Assembly (NCBI RefSeq): GCF_947507565.1 | Contig: NC_089189.1 | Location: 1 to 64,000, forward strand | Direction of reading: 5' to 3' | Length of the DNA stretch: 64,000 nt | From: Oscarella lobularis | Taxonomy: Eukaryota > Porifera > Homoscleromorpha > Homosclerophorida > Oscarellidae | Shown: one piece after another, positions 11,020-21,229 of the stretch | How positions within the stretch are numbered: position 1 is the stretch's first letter | Layout: each line of letters begins with the position of its first letter | Program-made: the position numbers and the translations under genes | The notes under the pieces: generated by a model | What the model was told of the DNA's origin: nothing | Databases searched by the model: none | Seen by the model: the letters and a program-made list of their open reading frames with translations, nothing else

Positions 11020-11530
11020 AGCGCGGCGACGAGTCCGGGCATACCTATAGAGAAATCTAAGGTAAATAATACGGCCGGAAATTTGAAGATAGGTTCACCT
11101 TGTTAGGAAACTTCCAGGGCGCCGATTGTCCTTCTAAATAGGAGGAAAAGATGTTAGGGAATCGTTGAAAAACGATCTCTACTATCTACGTTACTTACCT
11201 TGGGGGGCTGGCATTGACGAAAGTCAATGTTGGCAACGATCCCTGGGGAGTGACGACGAGTCCGGGCATACCTAGAGAGAAATCCAAGGTAAACAATACG
11301 GCCGGAAATTTGAAGATAGGTTCACCTTGTTAGGAAACTTCCAGGGCGCCGATTGTCCTTCTAAATAGGAGGATAAGATGTTAGGGAATCGTTGAAAAAC
11401 GATCTCTACTATCTACGTTACTTACCTTGGGGGGCTGGCATCGACGAAAGTCAACGTTGGCGACGATCCCTAGGGAGTGACGACGAGTCCGGGCATACCT
11501 ATAGAGAAATCTAAGGTAAATAATACGGGC
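11020..11530. repeat. Tandem 227-bp units, about 2.3 copies
   Basis: GAGTCCGGGCATACCT occurs at 11031, 11258 and 11485, an exact 227-bp period. Copies differ by only a few bases; the third stops after about 45 bp. Each full copy holds the hairpin ATCGTTGAAAAACGAT and, on the minus strand, a perfect donor-like CAAGGTAAGTAA. Confidence 0.9.
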
Positions 11531-11939
11531 GGGAGAAAAAAATGTGTAAGAAAACGTTACACTCATTCCAACGACCCGCGTCCAATTTCGCCAAAAAAAA
11601 GTCCAATCCTGAAAAGGAGAAAGACAAATAAAAGGGACTACCCTTCTACGACGACACTGACGGACCAATGGTCTAGTTGACGTATCCTATCTGAAAAGAA
11701 AGGAACAAGACAAAGCCAAACACCATACGAAAAGTAAGGTGTCCATCCACTTATCTGACAGCCATCCGAAAGAAAAAAAGAGGAGAGAGATTGTCCCCCC
11801 TTTCGGACGGGCAGAGCACTCCGGACGGACTGGTTGGTCATTGGCCGGTCTCTCAAATGCAAAGACGATTTCCTATGCAAGAGAATAGGTTGTAGGGCTC
11901 TGGGGACGTTAATGGCAGGAAGGGACCGAGTTTGTGCTC

Positions 11940-12009
11940 TCCTAACCCGAGACCACTCACCCTAACTCCTAACTCCTCACCCCAACACTAACAATAACCC
12001 TAACCCTAA
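11940..12009. repeat. Decayed interstitial telomere tract
   Basis: CCTAACCCGA, CACCCTAACTCCTAACTCCT and AACAATAACCCTAACCCTAA form a degenerate CCCTAA run in the same orientation as the terminal telomere. It lies directly before block B, just as the terminal array lies before block A. The stretch 11540-11940 shows nothing I can identify. Confidence 0.85.
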
Positions 12010-12749
12010 ATTGCCTGATTTGGCGCGATTCTCCTGTTTTATTTTTGGTTTCTTGGCGTTTTGAGTGTCGTTGGCAAGCGTTCGCGTCTCAAGGAAAGCG
12101 TTTTACTTCGAAGCGAATGGAGGCGTTTGCGCGGTTTAGCTCGTAAAGCGTTTAAAGAGATTTTGAGAGATAAATGCGTTTTCTGGTTTGCTTTTACGCT
12201 TTTGCGCGTTACGCGTGGCTTGGCTACCCGTTTTTATTCGTTTAATTGCGGCGCGACGTGTTTTCGAAGCGCGATTTCGCCGTAGGAAAGTTGTATTTTT
12301 CGACGATTTCTCGCGAGGGGCCTCACCGCTCGTGCGTGTCTTTCGAGATAGGCTCTTTTTCGTGTGAAAACGGGTTAGTTTCTGCCACACGAAGACGTTT
12401 GCGGTGTTTATGGAGCGAGCGAAGTACGTACGCAGGACAGCGACGCCTTTATGGGGCGTTTTTGTGTTTCGCGACGCGGGAGGGGCTTTTTCGAAGCGAT
12501 TGCTTTTGTGTACGGCCTTTTTATACCTTTAGTGTTGTTGCCGTTGCAGCGGAATAGGCCATAGAGCTTCGAATGTCGAGTTTTCGAGATGATCCCAACG
12601 AGGGGCCTCACTTCCGTTTGTGTACCCCATTTCGACGACGACGCTTTTTCCTAGCGCGCGTTTTTCGGTTTTCGGCTTTCTTTTCTCGTCGCTTTTGCGA
12701 TTTTAGTGACTGCGCGTGCTCGCACGATAGTTGCTCACGTGAGTTGGCG
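12009..12749. repeat. Subtelomeric block B, copy of 1985-2730
   Basis: Shares ordered text blocks with block A and runs into the first exon of the SCARB gene, so it may contain that gene's 5' region. Two GAGGGGCCTCA motifs (about 12316 and 12601) occur at matching places in block A. Confidence 0.8.
12735..12742. promoter_or_regulatory. CLEAR-like palindrome TCACGTGA before SCARB start
   Basis: TCACGTGA ends seven bases before the ATG at 12750. In vertebrates this E-box core (CLEAR element) is bound by TFEB/TFE3 near lysosomal genes, and the gene here is LIMP-2-like. The same octamer is found at about 20151 (first codons of the mannosidase) and about 46547 (upstream of TTC39). Function in this species is inference. 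Confidence 0.4.
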
Positions 12750-14611
12750 ATGTCGTCGCAGAAGAGCGGCTATTCTTCGATAAACGACGAAGATAGAGAC
12801 ACGTCGACTTGTTGCCCGAAGCGTCGATGGTCTTCCGTGCGAAAAGGTGTCGTTATCGGATCGATTGGTCTCGTCTTGTCGCTCGTTTTCGTTGGCGCTT
12901 ATTTTGGCGTGAACGCTTTCGTCCAATGGCAATTGAACAACGTAAATCGATTAGAAATCCTTCTTTTTTACCGTCGATCAGAGTCTTGTAACGGTAGGAA
13001 GACGTTTTGACGAATGGAAGTGCATTGGAAGAGCAGTGGGCGTCTCCTACGACTCCCGTTTACACCAATTTCTATTTTTTTGATTTACAAAATGCCGATG
13101 ATGTGTCGAAAGGTGCAAAACCTCGTTTCGTCGAAAGGGGTCCCTATGCTTATAGGTACACTAACAGTAGGAGGATGTACTCATGATGTATGATTTGTAT
13201 TGTTTGTTTATTAGAGAGTATAAGGAGAAAGTGAATGTCTCTTGGTCAAAGGATAAAAGCATTGTGAGTTATTTGGAAAAAGATTACTTTGTTTCTGATG
13301 CAAACCGATCGTCTGGTGACGTCGCTAAAGACCAAGTGACAACAATCAATGTCATTAAAATGATTTTGCTTGTCATTTTATCGAAAGAGTCAAAATGGAA
13401 ACAAGAAATATTGAATGAAGCAATTAAACTGATTCCCAAAGAATCATTTTTCACCACTCAAAGTGTCTACGATTTCCTTTGGGGACGTACGGATTCAAAT
13501 TTGAAATTTCTTCATCGTTTTGACAAGAATATTCCAACAAAATTTGCCTTTCAAACAAACGTGACAACTCCAGATCCACGTAATTCATCGTCTGTTCGTA
13601 CAGGAGTTGTCAATAGAAAAGATATTGGTGAATATGTGACGTATCAAGGAATGTCTATATTACCTTTTTGGGATGGTGATGAAGCAAATGAAATCAAGGG
13701 TACAGAAGGCTATTTCTTTGGACCAAACCTTTCTAAGGATCGTCCAGTCTACGTCTTTGTTGATCAATTATTTCGAACTGGATATTTCAATTTTACATCA
13801 TATCAAGATTTGAATGGAATTGAATTGTATCGCTATTCAATTCCCAATTTTGAATTGGCAAGTGCAAAACGAAATCCGGCGAATAAAGTTTTTTATTCGT
13901 TTGGACCGGATGGAATAGCCAATCTTACGACAGTCGTTCCTCTCAATGCTCCCGTATACGTATCAAAACCACATTTTTTGGACAGTGACATTGGATTACT
14001 TCACAATGTCACGGGACTTGTACCCAATCGAGAGAAGCACGACTCCTATATGGACATAGAACCTGTAAGTAGTACCAGTAGGTCATATACTATCTAATCT
14101 TCTCATGTTTATAGTTATCTGGAGCTATGCTTAGAGCAGCAAAGCGACTTCAAATGAATGTGAAAATCGATCAAAATGAGCATCTAAGGTGCCAGGGATT
14201 TAGACGATTTCATTAGTTGATTGATGCTTTTACATAGTGACTTGAAGAACATTCGTTCTATGTATTTTCCCTTGTTTTGGGCTGAAGAGGTTGAGAGCAG
14301 CATACTCTCTCTATACATCATTAGATAAATAATCAATTCTTTATCTAGATTGCTGTTGCCTCAGATAATACAACAGATGAATTGAAGGCAAAACTCTTTA
14401 CTCCTCTCAAAATTGCCTATGGAGTCGTTTTCTCTGGTCTTGCAGTCTCAGGTATGTCTCATGTATTTATTTAATTGTCAACTAATCCTACGTAGGATTC
14501 TTGTGCGTCGCTGGATATTCAACTGCAATTGTCTACTTTATTAAAAAACGAAAAAAAGCTAATAAAATGAAGGAAAGACTCGTCATCGACGCGCTTGATG
14601 ACGAAACCTGA
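12750..14611 (+). CDS. SCARB: CD36-family scavenger receptor class B (SCARB/LIMP-2-like)
   Basis: Seven exons (12750-12941, 12998-13155, 13215-14064, 14115-14188, 14238-14289, 14349-14451, 14496-14611) give 514 residues, close to the family's usual 470-510. Order: short cytoplasmic N-terminus, membrane segment VVIGSIGLVLSLVFVGAYFG, a large luminal CD36 domain, a second membrane segment near AYGVVFSGLAVS/GFLCVAGYSTAIVYF, and a Lys-rich tail. Family landmarks are clear: VYTNFYFFDLQN, RFVERGPYAYR, SKPHFLDSD, GLVPNREKHDSYMDIEP and RLQMNVKI. CD36-family proteins bind lipids or lipoproteins at the cell surface; LIMP-2 carries glucocerebrosidase to lysosomes. I cannot decide between the cell-surface and lysosomal subtypes. 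The start was chosen as the first ATG that gives an N-terminal anchor; a TCACGTGA box lies just upstream. Confidence 0.93.
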
Positions 14612-14759
14612 CTGATACTGATAACATACGGGCTGTCTAGTTGCGTAGTCCTCAATGTAGTCGTGGGCGGTGGTCAATTTTTTATTTATTTGTCATTGCC
14701 ACTATTAAACGGCTAAACCGAAAATGTTTTCTGTCTAATAACAGTTCTATCAACTGATT

Positions 14760-15680
14760 TTTAGCGTAAAAAAGAGAAAACATTTTTTCGATAGAAATGG
14801 GGCCCCATTAGGAACCAAGCCGCGAAAATTTTACTTTTTTAAAAGCTGAGGCAGCGTTTAAAACATTTTTGTGCATTAGATAGGACATATTTTGACTGAG
14901 TCCCAGCGTAAAAGAAGCGAAAAATATTTTAGATGAAAATGAGGCCCCATTAGGAACCGGGCCGCGAAAATATTACTCTTTTAAAGGCTGAGGAAGCGTT
15001 GAAAACATTTTGGCCTTTAGATAGGATATCTTTCGACTGATTGCCAGCGTTAAATAATCAAAAAATTTTTAGATGAAAATGAGGCCCCATTAGAAACCGG
15101 GCCGCGAAAATTTTACTTTTTTAAAGCTTAAGGCAGCGTTGAAAACATTCTTTTGCGTCAGACAGGAGATCGTTCGACTGATTCCCAGCTTAAAATAAGC
15201 AAAAATGTTTTAGATGAAAATGAGGCCCCATTAGAAACCGGGCCGCGAAAATTTTGCTTTTTTGAAGGCTACGGAAGCGTTGAAAACATTTTCTGCCCTG
15301 AGAGAAGACATGATTCGACTGATTCCCAGCGTAAAACAAAAAAAAATTTTAATGAAAATAAGGCCCCATTAGGAACCGGGCCGCGAAAATTTTTGCTCTT
15401 TTGAAAGCTAAGGAAGCGTTGAAAACGTTTTTCTGCTACAGATAAGAGCTCTATCGACTGATTCCCAGCGTAAAACAAGAAAAAAAATTTCAGATGAAAA
15501 TGAGGCCCCATTAGGAACCGGGCCGCGAAAACTTTGCTTATTTGAAGGCTAGGGAAGCATTGGAAACATTTTTCTGTATCAAATAAGAGCTCTATTGACC
15601 TATTCCAAGCGGAAAATAAGCGAATTTTTTTAGATAAAAATGAGGCTCCATTAGGAACCGGACCACGATTTTTAGATATA
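14760..15680. repeat. Seven tandem ~140-bp units
   Basis: GGCCCCATTAG (last copy GGCTCCATTAG) recurs at 14801, 14943, 15083, 15224, 15362, 15504 and 15644, so the period is 138-142 bp. Each unit carries GGCCGCGAAAATTTT or a variant and a CGACTGATTCCCAGCGTAAA-like edge. GTGGGCGGTGGTCAA occurs on both flanks (about 14662 and 15682). No gene is seen in 14612-15761. Confidence 0.93.
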
Positions 15681-15761
15681 GTGGGCGGTGGTCAAGGTGA
15701 TGACGAATTGTACGGGCTTTCTAAATACGTAGTTTTGCGGAAGTAGAAGAGAACGTGGCGA

Positions 15762-16734
15762 ATGCGTGCGATTTTCCTCAGCTCCTTATCGTTTTTCCTT
15801 TCTCTTTCTATTTCCGCGACCTTCTTCGCCTCCGGCCACGAAACCTGCTCTTGCTCTGACAAGAGAAAAGTGGAAATCGACTTGAAAAGCTTCGAAAAGA
15901 CGGGCTCTGGCTCGAAATCGTAAGAAGACGAATCCTATCTCACTTTTATAGTGCCTAATTCTCAGCGAAACCCTTAGATACTACGTAGCGTCGGCGGAGG
16001 ATGTCACGTGGTTATACAATCCTTGCGGTGTTATTGACGAAGCTTCGTGTCAGCAAACGTCTCTATGTCGTCGTCTAGCCAATTCGTCCGTTTCGACGTT
16101 TACCTCTATTGAGAATAAAAATTGCGCTTTTCTGTCTCTCTTTGGTGGAACACCTCTTACTGCAGCAATTCTCTATGTCAACACCAATGGCAAAAAGTAG
16201 GTTACAGCTCTCTCTACTTCATAGTGTTTACTACTACTATTCATCTCCTTCTCCTTCTTTATTACAGAGACAACGACGACGTCTACGTTGTTCCTTATTG
16301 CAGTGGTGGACAGTCATCCTCTGATTCATCACCATCAATGGAAGTCACTCAATGGAATGGACACTCAGTCTTGTTACTATGTAGCGTCAAATCAAGTCAT
16401 CATCAACTATCTATTGGATCAATTCTTCTCATTGTGTACGCGTAAAAGAGATACAAACGATGATGGCATTAATTATCAATATACTCTAGTTCATTCTCTT
16501 TACTTGCTGTCTACATATTTGGAGGTATGATCTATTTGAAAGTTCAACGAGGAGCAACTGGAAAAGAACTCTTACCCAATTATGATTTTTGGTTATCAGT
16601 TCCTGGATTGATTAAGGTACACAGTTAAGAGACATTGAATGTTTATTTTTTCTCTCTCTCTTTAGGATGGAATCTTATTTCTATTGCTCGCTATCATGTG
16701 TAAACGACACAATGAAGGCTACAGTTCAATTTAA
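15762..16734 (+). CDS. M6PR: Mannose-6-phosphate-receptor-like membrane protein
   Basis: Five exons (15762-15919, 15966-16196, 16268-16435, 16490-16616, 16666-16734) give 250 residues. Features in order: signal peptide MRAIFLSSLSFFLSLSISAT, a Cys-rich luminal region with the MRH-type start CSCSDKRKV and WLYNPCGV, one membrane segment SIGSILLIVSFSLLAVYIFG, then a cytoplasmic part RGATGKELLPNYDFW and VPGLIKDG that resembles the cation-dependent M6P receptor tail. The protein ends in GYSSI, an exact GYxxI tyrosine sorting signal at the C-terminus as in LAMPs. The usual sugar-contacting Gln/Arg/Glu/Tyr set of MRH domains is not obvious, so phosphomannose binding is unproven. It could instead be another MRH-type sorting receptor. 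Its stop lies 14 nt from the stop of LSM7 on the other strand. Confidence 0.68.
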
Positions 16735-16748
16735 ATGTCTTCTAAAAA

Positions 16749-17237
16749 TCACGAAGTTTCTTGTTGCAAAAATGGATTAGCAATTTGTTCCATTGAATCA
16801 GCTGGACACAGAGCAATAACAGTTGGACCACGACACACAATTAATCCCAATGATCGCGTTTCATCGCTCAATCGAGACAAATCCTCGCTATCTATAATTA
16901 TCAGAAAAAAAACAATAATTTCCCGCATTGCGCGTGCGCACTTTTTTACCTCGCAAATATTCGGTCGCGTCATCTAGAACTAAATTGATGAGTGGGTCGA
17001 ATCCCTTTAGGATACCAGAAACTAATAACACAGGAGAGGTTCGAACGATTTCGAAGAAGATATCGCGATTTTTAACGAACCTTCGCGTCCTCCGAGAAAT
17101 TTTACGCGAACGACTTTGTCTACGAACTTCGTAAATTCCAGAATCGTTTCCTTTTTCTTTTTATCGCCAAACTAAGATAAAACGATCGTTAGAGGAGTAA
17201 ACAGACGGGCTGTAGCCCGGCGACAAACCTGCGCCAT
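16749..17237 (-). CDS. LSM7: LSm7, U6 snRNA-associated Sm-like protein
   Basis: Four minus-strand exons (17229-17237, 17081-17171, 16950-17021, 16749-16891) join to 104 residues, the normal LSm7 length. Motifs: KKKKETILEFTKFVDK, VRVKFLGGREVSGILKGFDP (Sm1), INLVLDDATEYLRD, LGLIVCRGPTVIALCP (Sm2) and the ending MEQIANPFLQQETS. LSm7 is one of the seven subunits of the LSm2-8 ring that binds the U6 snRNA 3' end in the nucleus and of the cytoplasmic LSm1-7 mRNA-decay ring. The first exon codes for only MAQ. It is convergent with the M6PR-like gene and divergent from CHTOP, with 163 bp between the two ATGs. Confidence 0.95.
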
Positions 17238-17400
17238 GTCGAATTCTTATACGGGAAATCAAATCTCCTAGCAGTCGTTCAACTCCAGCGAATCCGTCTG
17301 TAACGAAGAAATCGTACATTGTTCTCCCTTCTTCGACGATTCGACGTCTTTTTAAAAGTCAGTAGAAGAGATCCGACCGTATTTTGAAGAAGAAAAAGAC
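17238..17400. promoter_or_regulatory. Bidirectional promoter region LSM7 / CHTOP
   Basis: Only 163 bp separate the start codons of two divergent RNA-processing genes, so both promoters and both 5' leaders must lie here. No TATA box is evident. Confidence 0.7.
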
Positions 17401-18057
17401 ATGAATCGGCGAGTAACGTCGGGCGATCAACAATCGATGGCTCCAACGGGTCGACTCGTACTCAAAACGAAAACGTCGATGACGCTAAACGATCGGTAAG
17501 CAACGTAGATTGGAAAAAAGTGGTGGAAAGAATTGGATTTCGACGTCAGATTCAATCGCGTCGCTCAAGTTCGCGCCAAACAACGCCAGGAAGTGCGCGA
17601 ATCGGCGCAAAAAGCTCGTTTTGCCGCTCAAACTAGTCGAAGACCAGGTTTAACATTTACTCCGTCTCGCGGTGGACGGGCAAGTGGACGATCGAGAGGA
17701 GTTTTACGTGGCAGCGGTCGTGGAATCGTTGGAGGGGGGCGGGGACGTGCAACGTTACGCGGGCGTGGGCGTGGTCGCAGTCAGTCATTGGGACCGGGAA
17801 GAGGAGGAGGAGGAAGAGGCAGATCATCTTCATTTATTCGTGGAGGAACACGAGGAGGTAGAGGAGGAAGAGGAGCACGTGGAGGAGCACGTGGAGGAAG
17901 AGGAACGACGACAAAAGGGAGAATATCTAGTCGTGGTGGGCGTGGTAGAGGCAGGGGGCGTGGTCGTGGAAATGACGTTTCCAGGGAGACTTTAGACGCT
18001 GAACTTGAAACCTATATGGCTGCAGGAGATGGCGATGAAGAAATGACTGAAGCTTAA
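17401..18057 (+). CDS. CHTOP: CHTOP (chromatin target of PRMT1), TREX-associated
   Basis: Two exons (17401-17495, 17550-18057) join in frame to 200 residues. The N-terminus GRLVLKTKTSMTLNDRFNRV matches the CHTOP start region; the middle is an RG/RGG-rich domain of about 90 residues, the natural substrate of arginine methyltransferases; the C-terminus ETLDAELETYMAA is the UAP56-binding type motif shared by CHTOP and ALYREF. The protein couples mRNA export (TREX complex) with arginine methylation in the nucleus. The RGG stretch is simple-sequence DNA rich in GGAGGA and GGGCGTGG, and long frames on other strands here are shadows. The stop is 114 nt before the ATG of the next gene. Confidence 0.88.
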
Positions 18058-18171
18058 CTAACGTTGTACTGTAGTCTTGTAATTTGTAAGGAAAGAAAAA
18101 TCGCCTTCTCTCTTCTTAGCGCACTTTACAACAAAGTTTATCCTTGCCGAAACCGGCTTATTTTGTGCAGA

Positions 18172-18706
18172 ATGAACTTTCTTCGGTGCGGAATTAGACT
18201 TCTAAATGGCGGCGGAGAAGCGTTTTCGTCTGCATTTCGTCTATCGAGTCGTCGATTCTTTTCCGCCGTCATCGCTCCTCAACAAAACGTCCAAATCAGC
18301 CGTAAGGCGTTATCGAATACAGGCAAGCCTATTTTCTATCTGTCTAGATACCGAAATTTCGCCTCCAATCGAAATTTACGTCGAAAAACTGACTTCTGAC
18401 GAAAAAGAAGGGCCCGTATTTCTAGATTCTTTCGTTTTCGGAGCTCCGCCTCGTCTCGACATTCTCAATCGCGTCGTTCTGTGGCAACGGGCGAAAAGAC
18501 GAGCTGTAAATAAATGAAATTAATAGAACAAATTCGAGAGGCTTTTTTTTTAAATTAAGGGATTAGCAAAAACGAAAAATCGTGGAGAAGTGAGAGGAGG
18601 TGGTCGAAAACCTTGGAGACAAAAAGGATCAGGAAGAGCAAGACAGGGAAGTATTCGAGCTCCTCATTGGAGAAAAGGTACAATGACTGATGACATCATC
18701 ATCATC

Positions 18707-18752
<46 letters not shown>

Positions 18753-19319
18753 ACATACTCTCTGTCTATTTTAGGTGGAGTTGTTCATGGTCCAGTTCCA
18801 CGATCTTACGAATACACTCTTCCCAAGCAAGTGAAACGTATGGGATTGAGAGTGGCTCTTTCCGTTCGTCTTGCTCAAAATGATTTTCATCTTGTTGATA
18901 CATTGCAATTAGAATCACATAAGACAAAGGTAGAGCGTGAGACTGAGACTACACTATAGACTATAGTAAGTTCTTTCTATAGGATTTGCTTGAGCTCTTA
19001 GAGAAAAAGGGTTGGACCAATGCATTATTTGTTGATGAGTAAGCACTACTCTACCCCCTCCCCTCCCTTGATATGATATAGTATACATGTAGGGAGAAAT
19101 TTGAGAGAAACTTTCAATTAGCATCATCAAATATTGAAGATGTGGACATTCTACCAACCCAAGGCAAGGCATATATATATCTAGAGAGAGAAGGACTCCT
19201 ACTCTTAACCCTCTAATCCCCTCCTAGGTCTAAATGTGTATAGCATTTTATTGAGAGACAAAATCATTTTGTCTTTGAATGCTGCAAAAACTATGACGTC
19301 ACGTTTACAGTGCCTTTAG
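18172..19319 (+). CDS. MRPL4: Mitochondrial ribosomal protein uL4m
   Basis: Seven exons (18172-18301, 18348-18505, 18560-18677, 18775-18929, 18983-19038, 19093-19163, 19228-19319) give 259 residues. The start [14 protein letters not shown] followed by [13 protein letters not shown] is a typical mitochondrial presequence. The body carries the uL4 signature: [52 protein letters not shown] and the C-terminal half with [15 protein letters not shown] and [20 protein letters not shown]. It builds the exit tunnel region of the mitochondrial large subunit. The sixth intron starts with GC (CAAG|GCAAGG) rather than GT; no GT donor nearby keeps the frame. The first intron is 46 nt. The gene ends 24 nt from the convergent AP-3 sigma stop. 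Confidence 0.95.
18709..18752. repeat. (CTAT)n microsatellite in MRPL4 intron
   Basis: Eleven CTAT copies in intron 3. A second CTAT tract lies in mannosidase intron 4 (21184-21229), and a shorter imperfect one in a talin intron (about 9826-9851). Confidence 0.95.
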
Positions 19320-19343
19320 TACACACGCATAGAAAAGAAAAGA

Positions 19344-20134
19344 TCAACGTTTGAATGGAGCTGCAGCTTTCAATGTATTGACAGCGGCTATAGCACGAGT
19401 TGGAGCAGATGCCATACCAGCCTTGACAAATGAGACGGCTGTTGTCTCCTGTTTCTCAAGTTTCGTTTGAGCTTCAACGTGAGCGAGAACTTCCGTCATA
19501 TTTGTCTCTAGTACCATTCCTCCTATAACCATTTCTTGAAGAATGTAATGGACCTAGAAAAGACACAGGTACACAGGTACACAGGTATGCTTACTCTACT
19601 CTACTCTAAGAACCTTATCAACGTGAAAGATCAAGTCGAGTTCGCAAACGTTTTCAAAACATTTGTCGAGAGTTTCGACAAATACCTTATACAATCAAAT
19701 CAGATTACTGTAATTCATTCGTTTATTTACGCGTTACTTGTATTAGATCCAAGATTCCAAGTTCACTTTCCGACGAGTCGACGCAAAAAACGAAATACAA
19801 AGTGGCATAATGCCTATAAATTAGCCGAAAATCTGATCCACCTATCAAACTGAAAACGAGGGCAAAAAAATTAATTTCTTCTTCCCCCACCTCCACCCTA
19901 CCCTCCCTTACGATCCTCCTTCGAGAAAGTTGCAGACAGAATCGTCTCGCTTGCTCACTAAGTGAAACGTTTCTCGAACGATTTGTTGTTGCATATCTTC
20001 GTTCTACAGGGGGGGTACGGGTCCTCGAAGGGAGCCTCACCAACGAAAGTGATAAATCGACTTACGTAGCGTACGAAAAACTTCGATAGACGCGGTTTCC
20101 CGTGGTTATTGAACACCAAAACAGCCTTGATCAT
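19344..20134 (-). CDS. AP3S1: AP-3 adaptor complex sigma subunit
   Basis: Five minus-strand exons (20066-20134, 19912-20003, 19738-19849, 19614-19685, 19344-19553) give 184 residues, the usual sigma-3 size. Diagnostic stretches: MIKAVLVFNNHGKPRLSKF, IYRHYATLYFVFCVDSSESE, LGILDLIQVFVETLDKCFEN and MVIGGMVLETNMTEVLAHVE. Sigma-3 is the small subunit of the AP-3 coat that sorts membrane proteins with Tyr or dileucine signals from endosomes to lysosomes and related organelles. Its start codon is only seven bases from that of the divergent mannosidase gene. The C-terminus differs from the vertebrate one, as is common for this variable tail. Confidence 0.96.
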
Positions 20135-20141
20135 CTTGGCA

Positions 20142-21182
20142 ATGAAAGAATCACGTGATCTAGTCGACCTCCCGGACAACGTTATTCGAATGCGAAAGTT
20201 ACGCCTTCTTCTCTTCGTCGTCGCAGGCGCCATAGTCTTTTTCTCCACCCGCCTATTATGGGAAGCGTCTGACGATAGCAAAAACATCGTTCTTTCACCG
20301 GAAACGGAGGTTCTTTGCTCTTATCCGGGCATGCGACTACTACCTTCTCCTTTTTTGCTCGTAGGAACGAATATCTAAGCTTCAAAATGAGGTCGAAAAG
20401 CTTGAAAAAGATCTAGGAATATCGAAGAAACAAGTCGAAGACGTTTATGCGGCCGCAGAAGCGAAGAACAAAGGAAAAGAGAACGATGATGGAGACGAGA
20501 AGAATTTGAAAAAAGAATCGCCTATCAAAATGGGAAACGTCAAATTTGAATCAGACGATTGCAATTTTGCTAAATCTCCTTCAGGATTAAATTCAGATGT
20601 TCAAGTAAAGAGATCATATACAATTTAGCTACGGCATTTCATTAATTATTGAACAGATGATTGACGTCTATAATTTGCTTTCATTTGAAAACGTTGACGG
20701 TGGAGTATGGAAACAGGGTTTTGAAATCAATTACAATATGGATCAATGGAAAGAGAAACCTCTCAAAATATTTGTTGTACCTCATTCTCATAATGATCCA
20801 GGTTCTTCTTTAGGATATCTCACCTTTCCTCATAAATAAAAATAGACTGATTTAATTAGGATGGTTGAAAACATTTGAATTATACTACCAAGCTCAAACG
20901 AGACAAATATTGAATAACATTTTGAATTTTCTCAATGAGGATTCACAGAGGAAATTTATTTGGGCTGAAATTTCGTATTTGGATCTTTGGTGGAAAGAAC
21001 AAGGAGAGGCGAAAAGAAATCAAATGAAAAAGTTGATTATGTCTCATCAACTTGAAATTGTGACGGGAGGTTGGGTGATGAATGATGAAGCAAATACATT
21101 CTACTATGCAATGATTGATCAATTGATTGAAGGACATGAATGGCTTCAGAAAAATATTGGTACAGTAGTACACTCTCTTACT

Positions 21183-21229
<47 letters not shown>

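Noticed and set aside
17672-17995. Glu/Val-rich plus-strand frame
   Set aside because: It is a shifted reading of the GGA/GGC-rich RGG part of CHTOP.
18302-18347. A 25-nt GC-AG intron (18323-18347) in MRPL4
   Set aside because: A normal 46-nt GT-AG intron (18302-18347) keeps the frame equally well and is preferred.
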